This document shows, in pieces, positions 16,665 through 25,388 of a stretch of 64,000 nucleotides of DNA (position 1 is the first letter of the stretch; the number at the start of each line of letters is the position of its first letter). The notes beneath the pieces were generated by a model. It did not search any database. It saw only the letters and a list, made by a program, of their open reading frames with translations, and was not told the origin of the DNA. The DNA comes from JABSSA01 sp039960995 (GTDB taxonomy: Bacteria > Pseudomonadota > Alphaproteobacteria > Rhodobacterales > Rhodobacteraceae). The DNA lies in assembly GCA_039960995.1 (NCBI GenBank), contig JBDVKF010000080.1, positions 62,001 to 126,000 on the forward strand, given 5' to 3'. The position numbers were made by a program, and so were the translations under genes.

Positions 16665-17696
16665 ATGGCAAAAACCAATCCGGGTCGGTTCTTTGAAGAT
16701 TACAGTTTGGGTGAAACCATTCTCCACGCTGTTCCCCGGACGATTGGCGCTGGTGAGCGTGCGTTGTATCACGCCTTATATCCGGCGCGGCATGCTCTTC
16801 GTTCGTCAGATACGTTCGCGCAGACATGTGGATTCCCAAACAGTCCGATTGACGAATTGATCGCCTTTCACGTTGTATTTGGAAAAACGGTCCCCGACAT
16901 CTCGATCAATGCGGTTGCGAACCTTGGATATGCGGAAGGGCGTTGGCTGCATCCTGTATGGCCGGGTGATACGTTGCGGTCCGTGTCTAAAGTGATTGGC
17001 CTCAAGCAAAACTCCAACGGCAAAACAGGCGTGATTTGGGTGCGCACGACAGGCTTGAATCAAAACGATATTCCTGTGCTTGAATATGTTCGCTGGGTGA
17101 TGGTGCGAAAAGGTGACATTGATGCACCTGCGCCAGAAACCATTGTCCCCGACTTGCGCCGCTCAGTCCCTGCCGACCAATTGATTGTCCCACAAGGGTT
17201 CAATTTCGATCAATACGACACCGCACTTTCGGGTGAACCCCACCTTTGGGACGATTACCGCGTTGGCGAACAAATTGATCACGTCGATGGCGTCACAATT
17301 GAAGAAGCAGAACACATGATGGCGACGCGACTTTGGCAAAACACCGCCAAGGTCCATTTTGACACGTCAGTGCGTTCAGATGGGACACGCCTCATTTACG
17401 GCGGACACGTGATTTCAATGGCGCGCGCCCTGTCGTTTAACGGCTTGGCCAACGCGCAACTTATCGCGGGATTGAATGCTGGGGCGCATGCGAATCCGTG
17501 CTTCTCAGGCGACACGCTACGCGCCTGGAGCGAAGTGCTAGACAAGGCTGAAACCAATACGCCCAGCGTCGGAGCATTGCGGCTTCGCCTTGTCGCTCAC
17601 AAAGGCAATGAACCGTTTCAATTAAAGAATGATCATGGAAAGTACCGTCCCGACGTTCTTTTGGATCTCGATTATTGGGTCTTTGTTCCAAGATAA
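16665..17696 (+). CDS. mch: Mesaconyl-CoA hydratase (beta-methylmalyl-CoA dehydratase)
   Basis: Interconverts mesaconyl-C1-CoA and beta-methylmalyl-CoA in the ethylmalonyl-CoA pathway, before cleavage to glyoxylate and propionyl-CoA. The 343-residue protein is a double hot-dog MaoC-like hydratase: N-terminal GRFFEDYSLGETI, first hot-dog with IDELIAFHVVFGKTVPDIS, second with WDDYRVGEQIDHVDG, then YGGHVISMARALSFNGL. Gene order with mcl2 and mdh agrees with the Rhodobacter pathway locus. Start and the preceding stop abut (TAGATG). Confidence 0.93.
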   Translation: MAKTNPGRFFEDYSLGETILHAVPRTIGAGERALYHALYPARHALRSSDTFAQTCGFPNSPIDELIAFHVVFGKTVPDISINAVANLGYAEGRWLHPVWPGDTLRSVSKVIGLKQNSNGKTGVIWVRTTGLNQNDIPVLEYVRWVMVRKGDIDAPAPETIVPDLRRSVPADQLIVPQGFNFDQYDTALSGEPHLWDDYRVGEQIDHVDGVTIEEAEHMMATRLWQNTAKVHFDTSVRSDGTRLIYGGHVISMARALSFNGLANAQLIAGLNAGAHANPCFSGDTLRAWSEVLDKAETNTPSVGALRLRLVAHKGNEPFQLKNDHGKYRPDVLLDLDYWVFVPR

Positions 17697-17724
17697 AAGA
17701 TCGAACGGGAATTCTAAAGCGCTG

Positions 17725-18480
17725 CTAGGTCATTCCCTGCCAAATCAAACACGTTCCGGTCACTGTCAAAGCGACATAGGTGATCGCGAAAAACAGTCGT
17801 TCGGGCATCACATGGTGCGCTTTGACACCCAACCACGTCCCGAACAGGGCAAATGGCGCGAGCGCCAAATTGGCCTGCCCCGTCTCAAGGGTGAACATCC
17901 CCAACTGCGTGTACGTGATAAATTTCGCGATATTTATCACCCAAAATACAATTACAGTGGTGGCCTGATATTCAGTTTTGGTTGGTTTCAAGCTCAATAG
18001 GTAAACCGCGGCGGCTGGTCCTCCGGCGTGACTAACACAGCTTGTGAAGCCAGCAATCGTTCCTGCAAATACACCAGCCCATGACGGCATAGACCGATTG
18101 GCGGCACGAAACCAACCGCGTGACTGGGCGATTTGCCAAAGGACAAATCCCAACGCAATGAGTCCGATCAGGATCCGAAACGTGTCAGCATCTGCGTAAG
18201 AAATTACAAATCCGCCAATGACCACTCCGGGCAACCCGCCCAAAACAAGCAACACAGACACTCTTGGCAGCCACTTTTTCCAATAGGGGGCCAAAGACGC
18301 GAAATCGATCAACATCATCAATGGCAGCATAACACCCAAGGCCAACTCAGGCTCAATGACCAGCGCAAGAATCGCAGCGGCGGCAAAAGACGCGCCAGAC
18401 CCAAATCCGCCCTTAGAAAAGCCGGCAAATATGGTTGCGGGGCCCGCAATCGCAAAAAAGCTCCAGCTTAGGTCAAGCAT
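17725..18480 (-). CDS. TauE/SafE (TSUP) family transporter
   Basis: A 251-residue membrane protein of about eight helices in the sulfite/anion exporter family. GFSKGGFGSGASFAAAAI (about residues 20-37) and GFTSCVSHAGGPAAAVYLL (about 143-161) are the internal repeat motifs of the family. Substrates of the family include sulfite, sulfoacetate and other anions; this one cannot be assigned. It is convergent with mch and divergent from mdh, with 161 bases between it and the mdh start. Confidence 0.85.
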   Translation of the reverse strand: MLDLSWSFFAIAGPATIFAGFSKGGFGSGASFAAAAILALVIEPELALGVMLPLMMLIDFASLAPYWKKWLPRVSVLLVLGGLPGVVIGGFVISYADADTFRILIGLIALGFVLWQIAQSRGWFRAANRSMPSWAGVFAGTIAGFTSCVSHAGGPAAAVYLLSLKPTKTEYQATTVIVFWVINIAKFITYTQLGMFTLETGQANLALAPFALFGTWLGVKAHHVMPERLFFAITYVALTVTGTCLIWQGMT

Positions 18481-18641
18481 GTTGAACGGCCCTATAAAAC
18501 AGAGTGTTGTGCTGCTCTATCGCATTGCGAACAGAGGTTCGAGCTTTCACAAGTGAACTTTCCACGACGCAGCGGCCTTGCGAAACCGGGTCTTTGCGTC
18601 TACCCAACCCCGCAGTAAAATCTCAGACGGAGAGCTTAACT

Positions 18642-19604
18642 ATGGCCAGACCCAAGATCGCGCTTATCGGTGCGGGCCAAATCGGTGGCACACTCGCCCA
18701 CCTCGCCGCAATCAAAGAACTGGGTGACGTCGTAATGTTCGACATCGCCGAAGGCATTCCACAAGGCAAATCGCTTGATATTGCAGAAAGCGGGCCTTCA
18801 GAAGGCTTTGACGCGTCCCTCAAAGGCACTCAAGACTATGCGGACATCGCAGGTGCGGACGTCTGTATTGTAACTGCGGGTGTCCCCCGCAAACCCGGCA
18901 TGAGCCGGGACGATCTTTTGGGTATCAACCTGAAAGTCATGAAATCTGTAGGTGAAGGCATTCGCGATCACGCGCCAAATGCATTTGTCATCTGCATCAC
19001 CAATCCATTGGACGCGATGGTTTGGGCTTTGCGCGAATTCTCAGGTTTGCCGCATGAAAAAGTGTGCGGCATGGCCGGTGTTCTCGACAGCGCCCGCTTC
19101 CGTCATTTTCTTGCGGAAGAATTCGAAGTCTCCATGAAAGACGTAACAGCATTCGTGCTGGGCGGTCATGGCGACACGATGGTTCCACTGACACGCTATT
19201 CTACGGTTGCAGGTATTCCATTGCCTGATCTTGTCGAAATGGGTTGGACGAGCCAAGAAAAATTGGACGCAATCGTTCAGCGCACACGTGACGGCGGTGC
19301 CGAAATTGTTGGCTTGCTGAAGACCGGCTCAGCGTTTTATGCGCCTGCAACTTCAGCGATCGAAATGGCTGAAGCCTTTTTGAAAGACCAGAAGCGTCTG
19401 CTGCCATGTGCCGCCTATTGCGATGGTCAGTTTGGACTAAAAGGCTTTTACGTTGGCGTGCCCACAATCATCGGTGCTGGTGGCGTCGAGCGTATCGTGG
19501 ACATCAAAATGACCAAAGACGAACAAGCCATGTTCGACAGTTCGGTCAACGCTGTCAAAGGTCTGGTCGCAGCTTGCAAAGGGATCGACGACAGTCTGAC
19601 CTGA
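18642..19604 (+). CDS. mdh: Malate dehydrogenase (NAD)
   Basis: Oxidises malate to oxaloacetate; LDH-like MDH class, 320 residues. NAD fold GAGQIGG (10-16) ends with D34. Substrate residues are R83 (in VPRKPG), R89, N121, R152 and the catalytic H176 in GGHGDTMVP. The ATG at 18642 is set by GGAGAG upstream and by the family N-terminus; an in-frame extension to 18504 is rejected. A strong terminator follows at 19635, so mdh is transcribed apart from the suc genes. Confidence 0.97.
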   Translation: MARPKIALIGAGQIGGTLAHLAAIKELGDVVMFDIAEGIPQGKSLDIAESGPSEGFDASLKGTQDYADIAGADVCIVTAGVPRKPGMSRDDLLGINLKVMKSVGEGIRDHAPNAFVICITNPLDAMVWALREFSGLPHEKVCGMAGVLDSARFRHFLAEEFEVSMKDVTAFVLGGHGDTMVPLTRYSTVAGIPLPDLVEMGWTSQEKLDAIVQRTRDGGAEIVGLLKTGSAFYAPATSAIEMAEAFLKDQKRLLPCAAYCDGQFGLKGFYVGVPTIIGAGGVERIVDIKMTKDEQAMFDSSVNAVKGLVAACKGIDDSLT

Positions 19605-19634
19605 TCGCGACCACAGCTAACGCATAAAAACAAG

Positions 19635-19659
19635 AACGCGCCCATAGGGGCGCGTTTTT
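19635..19659 (+). terminator. Intrinsic terminator of mdh
   Basis: AACGCGCCC pairs with GGGGCGCGTT around a 3-base loop and runs into TTTTT. It starts 30 bases after the mdh stop. Confidence 0.85.
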
Positions 19660-19839
19660 CATTGACGAAACCTCATATCATCCAAGGCTACGTTCAGAAG
19701 GTCCGCAACAATCCCAAATGACTGTTTTGTCTGTTCACTATCAGATCGACCCTGAGGTTAATATTGCCCTTTGCTGGACGCGCTTAGCCCATGTAACGTA
19801 GACTTTCGTTAATTCAATCGGGCCTAGGAGTGGCGTAGA

Positions 19840-20451
19840 ATGTTGAAATCTGTTTTTCCCAGCTACGTAAACTTCATCCCATTGACCTTTGCCGGATTAT
19901 GTTTGGCTCTGATCGGCTCAACGCTCAACGCACAACCCACATTGGACCAATCCCGGCTACCGACTCCATGGACCGAGATTACCGATGATGTGACTGGTGA
20001 TGACATTCCCGATGTGTTGATCGCTATGCCGCATTCATTCGATATTGATATCGTGACCCTTCAAGTTGGCGGCCAATATACGCCCATCGTCATACCTTTG
20101 CCGACTAATTTCACAGGTGATCCCGGGATCGAGGTCACGTCGAGCACAACGTTTGACATCCGCACAGGTTGTTTTGCGTGTGGACGTTACCACTCAGAAA
20201 TTCTGTGGCGGATGGCTTGGCGGAATGAACAATTGGTAGTCGCCGGGTATCGCGAACTGTCAGTGGACCGCAACTTAGGCAAAGTCATTGTCTGTGACGT
20301 CAATCTGCGAAGCGGGCAGTCTGAAATTCTCGTTGATGATGTCCTGCGCGCATCGCCTGCCCTTGCGCCAATTTCCATTCCCGCCTCAGAAATTTTAACA
20401 GCACACCGACCGGAACAGTGTTCCGCTACATCACAATATGAAACCGACTAA
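19840..20451 (+). CDS. Exported protein of unknown function
   Basis: A 203-residue protein with an N-terminal signal peptide (about 1-31, ending TLNAQ). The mature part is beta-rich. TPWTEITDDVTGDDIPDVLIAM resembles the Asp-rich loops of FG-GAP or VCBS repeats (D-x-x-x-D-x-x-D), which bind calcium. Three Cys residues lie at CFACG and IVCDV. AGGAG precedes the ATG. It stands alone between mdh and sucC; function unknown. Confidence 0.7.
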   Translation: MLKSVFPSYVNFIPLTFAGLCLALIGSTLNAQPTLDQSRLPTPWTEITDDVTGDDIPDVLIAMPHSFDIDIVTLQVGGQYTPIVIPLPTNFTGDPGIEVTSSTTFDIRTGCFACGRYHSEILWRMAWRNEQLVVAGYRELSVDRNLGKVIVCDVNLRSGQSEILVDDVLRASPALAPISIPASEILTAHRPEQCSATSQYETD

Positions 20452-20528
20452 ATTTCAGATGTGAAAAAGATTCGGCTACTCCTCACCAATACAACGCTGT
20501 TGGTCAAATGAGCCTTGTCAAAGCACGC

Positions 20529-20561
20529 TTGTGATCACACTTTTTTCCACTGTGATCACAA
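20529..20561. promoter_or_regulatory. Paired palindrome upstream of sucC
   Basis: TTGTGATCACA (20529-20539) and TGTGATCACAA (20551-20561) are two copies of a self-palindromic TGTGATCACA, together making an 11-bp inverted repeat. Centres are 22 bases apart, two helical turns, as for a pair of dimer operators on one face of the DNA. It lies about 115 bases before sucC. A 10-base match also occurs upstream of sdhC. Confidence 0.6.
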
Positions 20562-20606
20562 AATTTGATTTCCTGTTAAAATTCCAGCTAAACAGCGATT
20601 TTTCAT

Positions 20607-20642
20607 TTACCCCATGGTAGCATCCACTCATGTAGGGGGTAA
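20607..20642 (+). promoter_or_regulatory. Hairpin in the sucC leader
   Basis: TTACCCC pairs with GGGGTAA over a 22-base loop, ending 30 bases before the sucC start. It may be a leader hairpin or an operator half. There is no T-run. Confidence 0.3.
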
Positions 20643-20672
20643 GAAACATGTAGCCAAACGGGACCGATACGC

Positions 20673-21866
20673 ATGAACATCCACGAATATCAGGCCAAGG
20701 CACTTCTTCGCAGCTATGGGGCGCCCGTTTCTGACGGCCGCATCGTTCTTCGATCAGAAGAAGCCAAAACTGCTGCTGGGGCGCTCGACGGACCACTCTG
20801 GGTCGTCAAAGCACAGATTCATGCGGGCGGTCGCGGTAAAGGTACATTCAAAGAAGCGGATGCTGGTGAAAAGGGCGGTGTGCGCCTGACTAAATCTGTT
20901 GAAGAAGCCGCTGAAGAAGCGAAGCGGATGTTGGGTCGCACTTTGGTGACCAAACAGACCGGTGATGCGGGAAAACAGGTCAACCGGATCTATATTGAAG
21001 ACGGAGCTGGCATTCAAACTGAGCTGTACCTGGCCATTTTGGTTGACCGTCAAACGTCACGGATTTCGTTTGTGGCTTCGACCGAAGGCGGCATGGACAT
21101 TGAGGAAGTTGCCGAAAGCACTCCGGAAAAAATCTTGTCGTTCAGCGTGGACCCTGCAACCGGCTATCAGCCATTTCATGGGCGTCGAATTGCCTTTGAA
21201 CTTGGCCTTGAAGGCAAGCAAGTCAAACAGTGCGTTGCGTTGATGGGCACGCTTTACAAACTCTTTGTCGAAAAAGACATGGAGATGCTTGAGATCAACC
21301 CACTGATCGTCACGGACGAAGGTGACCTCAAGTGTCTCGACGCAAAAATGGGATTTGATGGAAACGCCATCTATCGTCATCCCGATATTTCAGAATTGCG
21401 CGACACCAGCGAAGAAGATTCCAAAGAACTGGAAGCTTCGAAATATGACTTGAACTACATTGCGCTGGATGGCGAAATCGGGTGCATGGTGAACGGTGCT
21501 GGTTTGGCGATGGCGACGATGGACATCATCAAGCTGTATGGCGCTGAACCAGCGAACTTTCTTGATGTTGGCGGCGGCGCGACCAAAGAAAAAGTGACCG
21601 AAGCATTTAAAATCATCACGTCTGACCCGAATGTCAAAGGCATTTTGGTTAACATCTTTGGTGGGATCATGCGCTGTGATGTCATCGCCGAAGGTGTTGT
21701 TGCCGCGGTCAAAGAAGTAGGCCTGAAAGTTCCGCTTGTCGTTCGCCTTGAAGGGACAAACGTTCAAGAAGGAAAAGACATCATCAACAACTCCGACGTC
21801 GACGTTATCGCGGCTGATGATTTGAAAGATGGTGCGCAGAAAATCGTGAAAGCGGTCAAAGGCTAA
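20673..21866 (+). CDS. sucC: Succinyl-CoA synthetase (ADP/GDP-forming) beta subunit
   Basis: SucC binds nucleotide and, with SucD, interconverts succinyl-CoA and succinate with substrate-level phosphorylation. The 397-residue protein starts MNIHEYQAKALLRSYGAPV and has the ATP-grasp segments (VKAQIHAGGRGKG; EINPLIVTDEGDL, metal site) and the C-terminal GGGATKEKVTEAF and NIFGGIMRCDVIAEG. The ribosome site is modest. Unusually, the next gene is not sucD but a sulfotransferase-like gene that starts 6 bases after the stop. Confidence 0.98.
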   Translation: MNIHEYQAKALLRSYGAPVSDGRIVLRSEEAKTAAGALDGPLWVVKAQIHAGGRGKGTFKEADAGEKGGVRLTKSVEEAAEEAKRMLGRTLVTKQTGDAGKQVNRIYIEDGAGIQTELYLAILVDRQTSRISFVASTEGGMDIEEVAESTPEKILSFSVDPATGYQPFHGRRIAFELGLEGKQVKQCVALMGTLYKLFVEKDMEMLEINPLIVTDEGDLKCLDAKMGFDGNAIYRHPDISELRDTSEEDSKELEASKYDLNYIALDGEIGCMVNGAGLAMATMDIIKLYGAEPANFLDVGGGATKEKVTEAFKIITSDPNVKGILVNIFGGIMRCDVIAEGVVAAVKEVGLKVPLVVRLEGTNVQEGKDIINNSDVDVIAADDLKDGAQKIVKAVKG

Positions 21867-21872
21867 GCGCGC

Positions 21873-22874
21873 ATGCGTGCAGTGTTTCATATTGGGCGGC
21901 CCAAGTGCGGAACCACGTCGATTCAAGTTTTCCTTCAAGAAAACCGAGATCGGCTTTCCAAACAGGGCGTCCTTTATTCACGAAGTGATGACGAAATTTC
22001 CAGCCAGTGGGAATTTCCAATCGCAGCTTTGAGCCAAAACAACCAAGCCATTCCTGATCCATTTGTTTCACGACTTTTGGAATTTCATGATCAAGTTGAC
22101 CAAGATGCATATTCCGCTGCAAAACTTAGCGAATTCGATCAGCTTTTGGAAAAACACTCAGCAACCCACCACACTTGGGTTGGATCGAGCGAACACGCCA
22201 CGCCTTACTTAAGCCATCCGGAACACGTCGCAGCATTAAATACGATGCTGAAAGAACGCTTTGACGAAGTTCAGTATGTTTTACATGTCCGCCGGCAAGA
22301 AGATTTGGTTGCAAGCGCATTCGCCGAAGGCGTCCGCCGGGGAGACACAGTTGGCCTTAACGAATATGTCGACCGTGTTCTGGAAAAACATCGGTTCAAC
22401 CACATGTGGCTGACTAGGGTATGGACCGAAGTCACAGAAAGAGACCAATTATCCGTCCGTTTACTGGAACCAGATGCTTTAATTGATGGCGACCTTTGTC
22501 GGGATTTCGCCAACATACTTGATGTTGACACGTCCGATTTCGCATTCCCCGATCCCGCAAATCTGGGGCCGGCCAGTCGCACACTACCCTATGTTCTATT
22601 TCTTAATCGAATGATCGCTGATGCAGGACAACGCACACGGATACGCCGTAAAATTCGCGAATTCGGCGTAAATCTTGTAAACCGCGTCTTTGGCAACGGT
22701 CCAAAAATGAAATTGGACCAAGATACGATCGCTCGGATTCGGAAACACTCCGCTGTGAGCAATGAAAAACTGCGCAAGGCATTTTTCCCAGAGCGCTCAG
22801 AGCTTTTTCCAGAACCTACGCCACGCAAATCTTTGCACAATCAAACAACTCATCAATCAGTCGCAACATTCTGA
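21873..22874 (+). CDS. Sulfotransferase-like protein, between sucC and sucD
   Basis: A 333-residue protein with the PAPS-binding pattern of sulfotransferases: the 5'-phosphosulfate loop IGRPKCGTTSIQ (7-18) near the N-terminus and a 3'-phosphate-type motif VLHVRRQEDLVASAF (136-150, R140 and S148). Such enzymes move sulfate from PAPS to a sugar, lipid or protein group; the acceptor here is unknown. It starts 6 bases after sucC with no ribosome site of its own beyond the end of sucC, and ends 18 bases before sucD, so it is translationally coupled and inserted precisely into the sucCD unit. It is not closely similar to the two sulfotransferase-like genes further on. Confidence 0.75.
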   Translation: MRAVFHIGRPKCGTTSIQVFLQENRDRLSKQGVLYSRSDDEISSQWEFPIAALSQNNQAIPDPFVSRLLEFHDQVDQDAYSAAKLSEFDQLLEKHSATHHTWVGSSEHATPYLSHPEHVAALNTMLKERFDEVQYVLHVRRQEDLVASAFAEGVRRGDTVGLNEYVDRVLEKHRFNHMWLTRVWTEVTERDQLSVRLLEPDALIDGDLCRDFANILDVDTSDFAFPDPANLGPASRTLPYVLFLNRMIADAGQRTRIRRKIREFGVNLVNRVFGNGPKMKLDQDTIARIRKHSAVSNEKLRKAFFPERSELFPEPTPRKSLHNQTTHQSVATF

Positions 22875-22892
22875 ATCATAAGGAAGGGACAC

Positions 22893-23777
22893 ATGTCAGT
22901 CCTCGTCGATGAAAATACCAAGGTAATCTGTCAAGGCCTCACTGGCTCGCAAGGTACCTTCCACACAGAACAGGCACAGGCTTACGGCACCAAGATGGTT
23001 GGTGGCGTAACTCCGGGAAAAGGTGGTCAAGAACATCTTGGCCTTCCCGTATTTGACAGCGTACACGAAGCGCGTGCAGCAACCGAAGCGAACGCATCGG
23101 TCATTTATGTTCCACCACCTTTTGCTGCTGATTCAATTCTGGAAGCGATTGACGCAGAAATGCCGCTGATCGTTTGCATCACAGAAGGTATTCCTGTTCT
23201 GGACATGATGCGCGTTCAACGTGCGTTGGAAAATTCGCCAAGCCGTCTAATTGGACCGAACTGCCCTGGTGTCATCACGCCTGACGCATGCAAAATTGGC
23301 ATCATGCCTGGCCATATCCACAAACGCGGCAGCGTTGGTGTCGTCAGCCGTTCTGGAACACTGACCTACGAAGCGGTTAAACAAACTACTGATATGGGCC
23401 TGGGGCAATCGACAGCTGTTGGCATCGGCGGCGACCCGATCAAAGGAACAGAGCACCTTGACGTGTTGGAAATGTTCCTTGCCGATGATGAAACCGAAAG
23501 CATCATCATGATTGGTGAAATTGGCGGATCTGCAGAAGAAGAAGCTGCGCAATTTCTTGCAGACGAAAAGAAAAAAGGACGCTGGAAACCAACCGCTGGA
23601 TTCATCGCTGGACGGACGGCACCTCCTGGGCGTCGCATGGGTCACGCGGGTGCTATTGTCGCTGGCGGCAAAGGCGGAGCGGATGACAAGATCGAAGCCA
23701 TGCGCAGCGCAGGCATTGTTGTGGCGGACAGCCCTGCAACCCTTGGCGAGGCCGTGATGGAAGCGATCAAAGGCTGA
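22893..23777 (+). CDS. sucD: Succinyl-CoA synthetase alpha subunit
   Basis: SucD binds CoA and carries the phosphorylated His. In this 294-residue protein the CoA fold is CQGLTGSQGTFHTEQA (about 10-25), the GPNCPGVITP loop follows, and the active-site H251 is in GRRMGHAGAI. AAGGAAGGG precedes the ATG. Separated from sucC by the sulfotransferase-like gene. Confidence 0.98.
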   Translation: MSVLVDENTKVICQGLTGSQGTFHTEQAQAYGTKMVGGVTPGKGGQEHLGLPVFDSVHEARAATEANASVIYVPPPFAADSILEAIDAEMPLIVCITEGIPVLDMMRVQRALENSPSRLIGPNCPGVITPDACKIGIMPGHIHKRGSVGVVSRSGTLTYEAVKQTTDMGLGQSTAVGIGGDPIKGTEHLDVLEMFLADDETESIIMIGEIGGSAEEEAAQFLADEKKKGRWKPTAGFIAGRTAPPGRRMGHAGAIVAGGKGGADDKIEAMRSAGIVVADSPATLGEAVMEAIKG

Positions 23778-23850
23778 TGTTTCTGACCGGGTGGCATATT
23801 GGGACGCGCTCCCTAAATTTACATTTTCGTTACGTGCAACGGAGGTGTTC

Positions 23851-24576
23851 ATGGTCCTGATTTGCCATCCCCAAAAATTTATCTACTTGAAGACTCATAA
23901 AACGGCTTCCACTTCGGTTGAACTGGCCTTGGAGCCGTTTTGTGCCCCACCAGGTCACAAGATTTATCCCAGACGGAAAAACATGTTGGATTCCGAGTAC
24001 GGGATCGTGGGTGCTCGAGCTCCGGGTCGCGACGCGATAGAGTCTCGAACACCGGGGTTATTTTGGCACCATATGGCGGCGAAAAGAGTTCTGGATATCG
24101 TGGGCGAAGACATGTTCCGAAGCTACCGTAAGGTGGCATGTGTCAGGAACCCATTTAAAAGACTATTGTCTCAGTTTTTATTTGGACCTTCTTGGTTAAA
24201 AACCGTCGAACATCCAGCCGATCTTGATGATGCGCGGGAAAAATTCAGGTCTTTCCTTATGACCGACCCAGAGGACAAATCTCAAAAAACCAGAGTAAAA
24301 ACAGATTACTATCTTGTGCACATTGATGACAAGCTCGTGCTGGATGATGTTTTGCGTGTTGAACAGTTACAGGCTGATATGCACACGTTTCTGAACTGTG
24401 TCGGGATCGACGATCCAAGTTTTGAATTGGGCCGGGAGCGCGACAATACGCAAGCAAAACAAGACTGGTCTCTGATGGATTTTTTCAACGACGCACAATT
24501 GGTCGAACGCGCGTTGCATCTAGAAGAATGGGTGTTTCGTGCTGCGAATTATTCTACAGATCCGCGTGACGCATGA
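23851..24576 (+). CDS. Sulfotransferase family protein (first of a tandem pair)
   Basis: A 241-residue protein. KFIYLKTHKTASTSVE (9-24) is a PAPS 5'-phosphosulfate loop of the Sulfotransfer_2 type, and ACVRNPFKRLLSQF (96-109; R99, S107) is the 3'-phosphate motif. The ATG at 23851 follows CGGAGGTGTTC; an upstream extension is unsupported. The next gene is a diverged copy with the same start context (GGAGGTGTTTC-ATGGT) and shared EPFC, GIVG and KTHKTAS motifs. No signal peptide or membrane anchor, so it acts in the cytoplasm, perhaps on surface polysaccharide precursors. Confidence 0.78.
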   Translation: MVLICHPQKFIYLKTHKTASTSVELALEPFCAPPGHKIYPRRKNMLDSEYGIVGARAPGRDAIESRTPGLFWHHMAAKRVLDIVGEDMFRSYRKVACVRNPFKRLLSQFLFGPSWLKTVEHPADLDDAREKFRSFLMTDPEDKSQKTRVKTDYYLVHIDDKLVLDDVLRVEQLQADMHTFLNCVGIDDPSFELGRERDNTQAKQDWSLMDFFNDAQLVERALHLEEWVFRAANYSTDPRDA

Positions 24577-24631
24577 ACATTTGCATGGCCATTTCACAAG
24601 TGAGTCCTCGCGACGGAGCAGGAGGTGTTTC

Positions 24632-25315
24632 ATGGTATTGGTAAGCTATGCTCACAAATTCATCTTCGTAAAAACACATAAGACCGCAAGCGCCTCAGCG
24701 GAAATGTACTTTGAACCGTTTTGCTCACCACGTGAACACGTTGTAGATATTACAACAGCGGTGCGTGTTTCAGACCACGGGATTGTTGGATCGCGCAACA
24801 CAAATCTTGAAGAACTGCCCTATTGGGAAGGGCACGCTGGCGCTCGCAAGATCAAAGAAGGCTTGCCACAAGATGTTTGGGACAACAGCCTGAAAATTAC
24901 GACGTGCCGAAGTCCTTTCACACGTGCAGTATCCAAGTTCTTTTTTCGAATGAGTCTTGGATTGGTTCCAGCATTGCGGAGCAAATCTGAAATTGCGCAG
25001 GCATTCCGTGATTTCATACAAATCAATAAATTTAAGAATGATCTCTTTCGCGTTCACATTAACAAGCGTTTCGTGATTGATCACGTCGTTCGATATGAAA
25101 CTTTGTCTCAGGATCTAGAAAATCTGGCAGATCAATTGGGTCTGGATAAATCGCGCACCAGTCTCCCACATGCACGAGATAATAGGGCCGCCCGGGACGG
25201 ATGGTCACTGGCAAACCTTTATGGCACCGCTGCAGTCGATCAAGTGAGGCAGGTTGATGCCTGGGTTTTCGAACATTGTGGATATTCCTCTGACTTGAAG
25301 GAGGCAGTTTTGTGA
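24632..25315 (+). CDS. Sulfotransferase family protein (second of the tandem pair)
   Basis: A 227-residue paralogue of the preceding protein. KFIFVKTHKTASASAE (9-24) is the PAPS loop and TTCRSPFTRAVSKFF (90-104; R93, S101) the 3'-phosphate motif. The usual Asn after the Arg is replaced by Ser (RSP instead of RNP). The start at 24632 has GGAGGTG ideally spaced; the in-frame start at 24539 would overlap the previous gene. It ends 73 bases before sucA. The pair reads as a local duplication followed by divergence. Confidence 0.76.
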   Translation: MVLVSYAHKFIFVKTHKTASASAEMYFEPFCSPREHVVDITTAVRVSDHGIVGSRNTNLEELPYWEGHAGARKIKEGLPQDVWDNSLKITTCRSPFTRAVSKFFFRMSLGLVPALRSKSEIAQAFRDFIQINKFKNDLFRVHINKRFVIDHVVRYETLSQDLENLADQLGLDKSRTSLPHARDNRAARDGWSLANLYGTAAVDQVRQVDAWVFEHCGYSSDLKEAVL

Positions 25316-25388
25316 AACCCATACCTCGATCCTTATTCACTCCGGCGCTCCGCGCCTCATCCGTTGCAAAACCTCGCGAGGACTTCGC

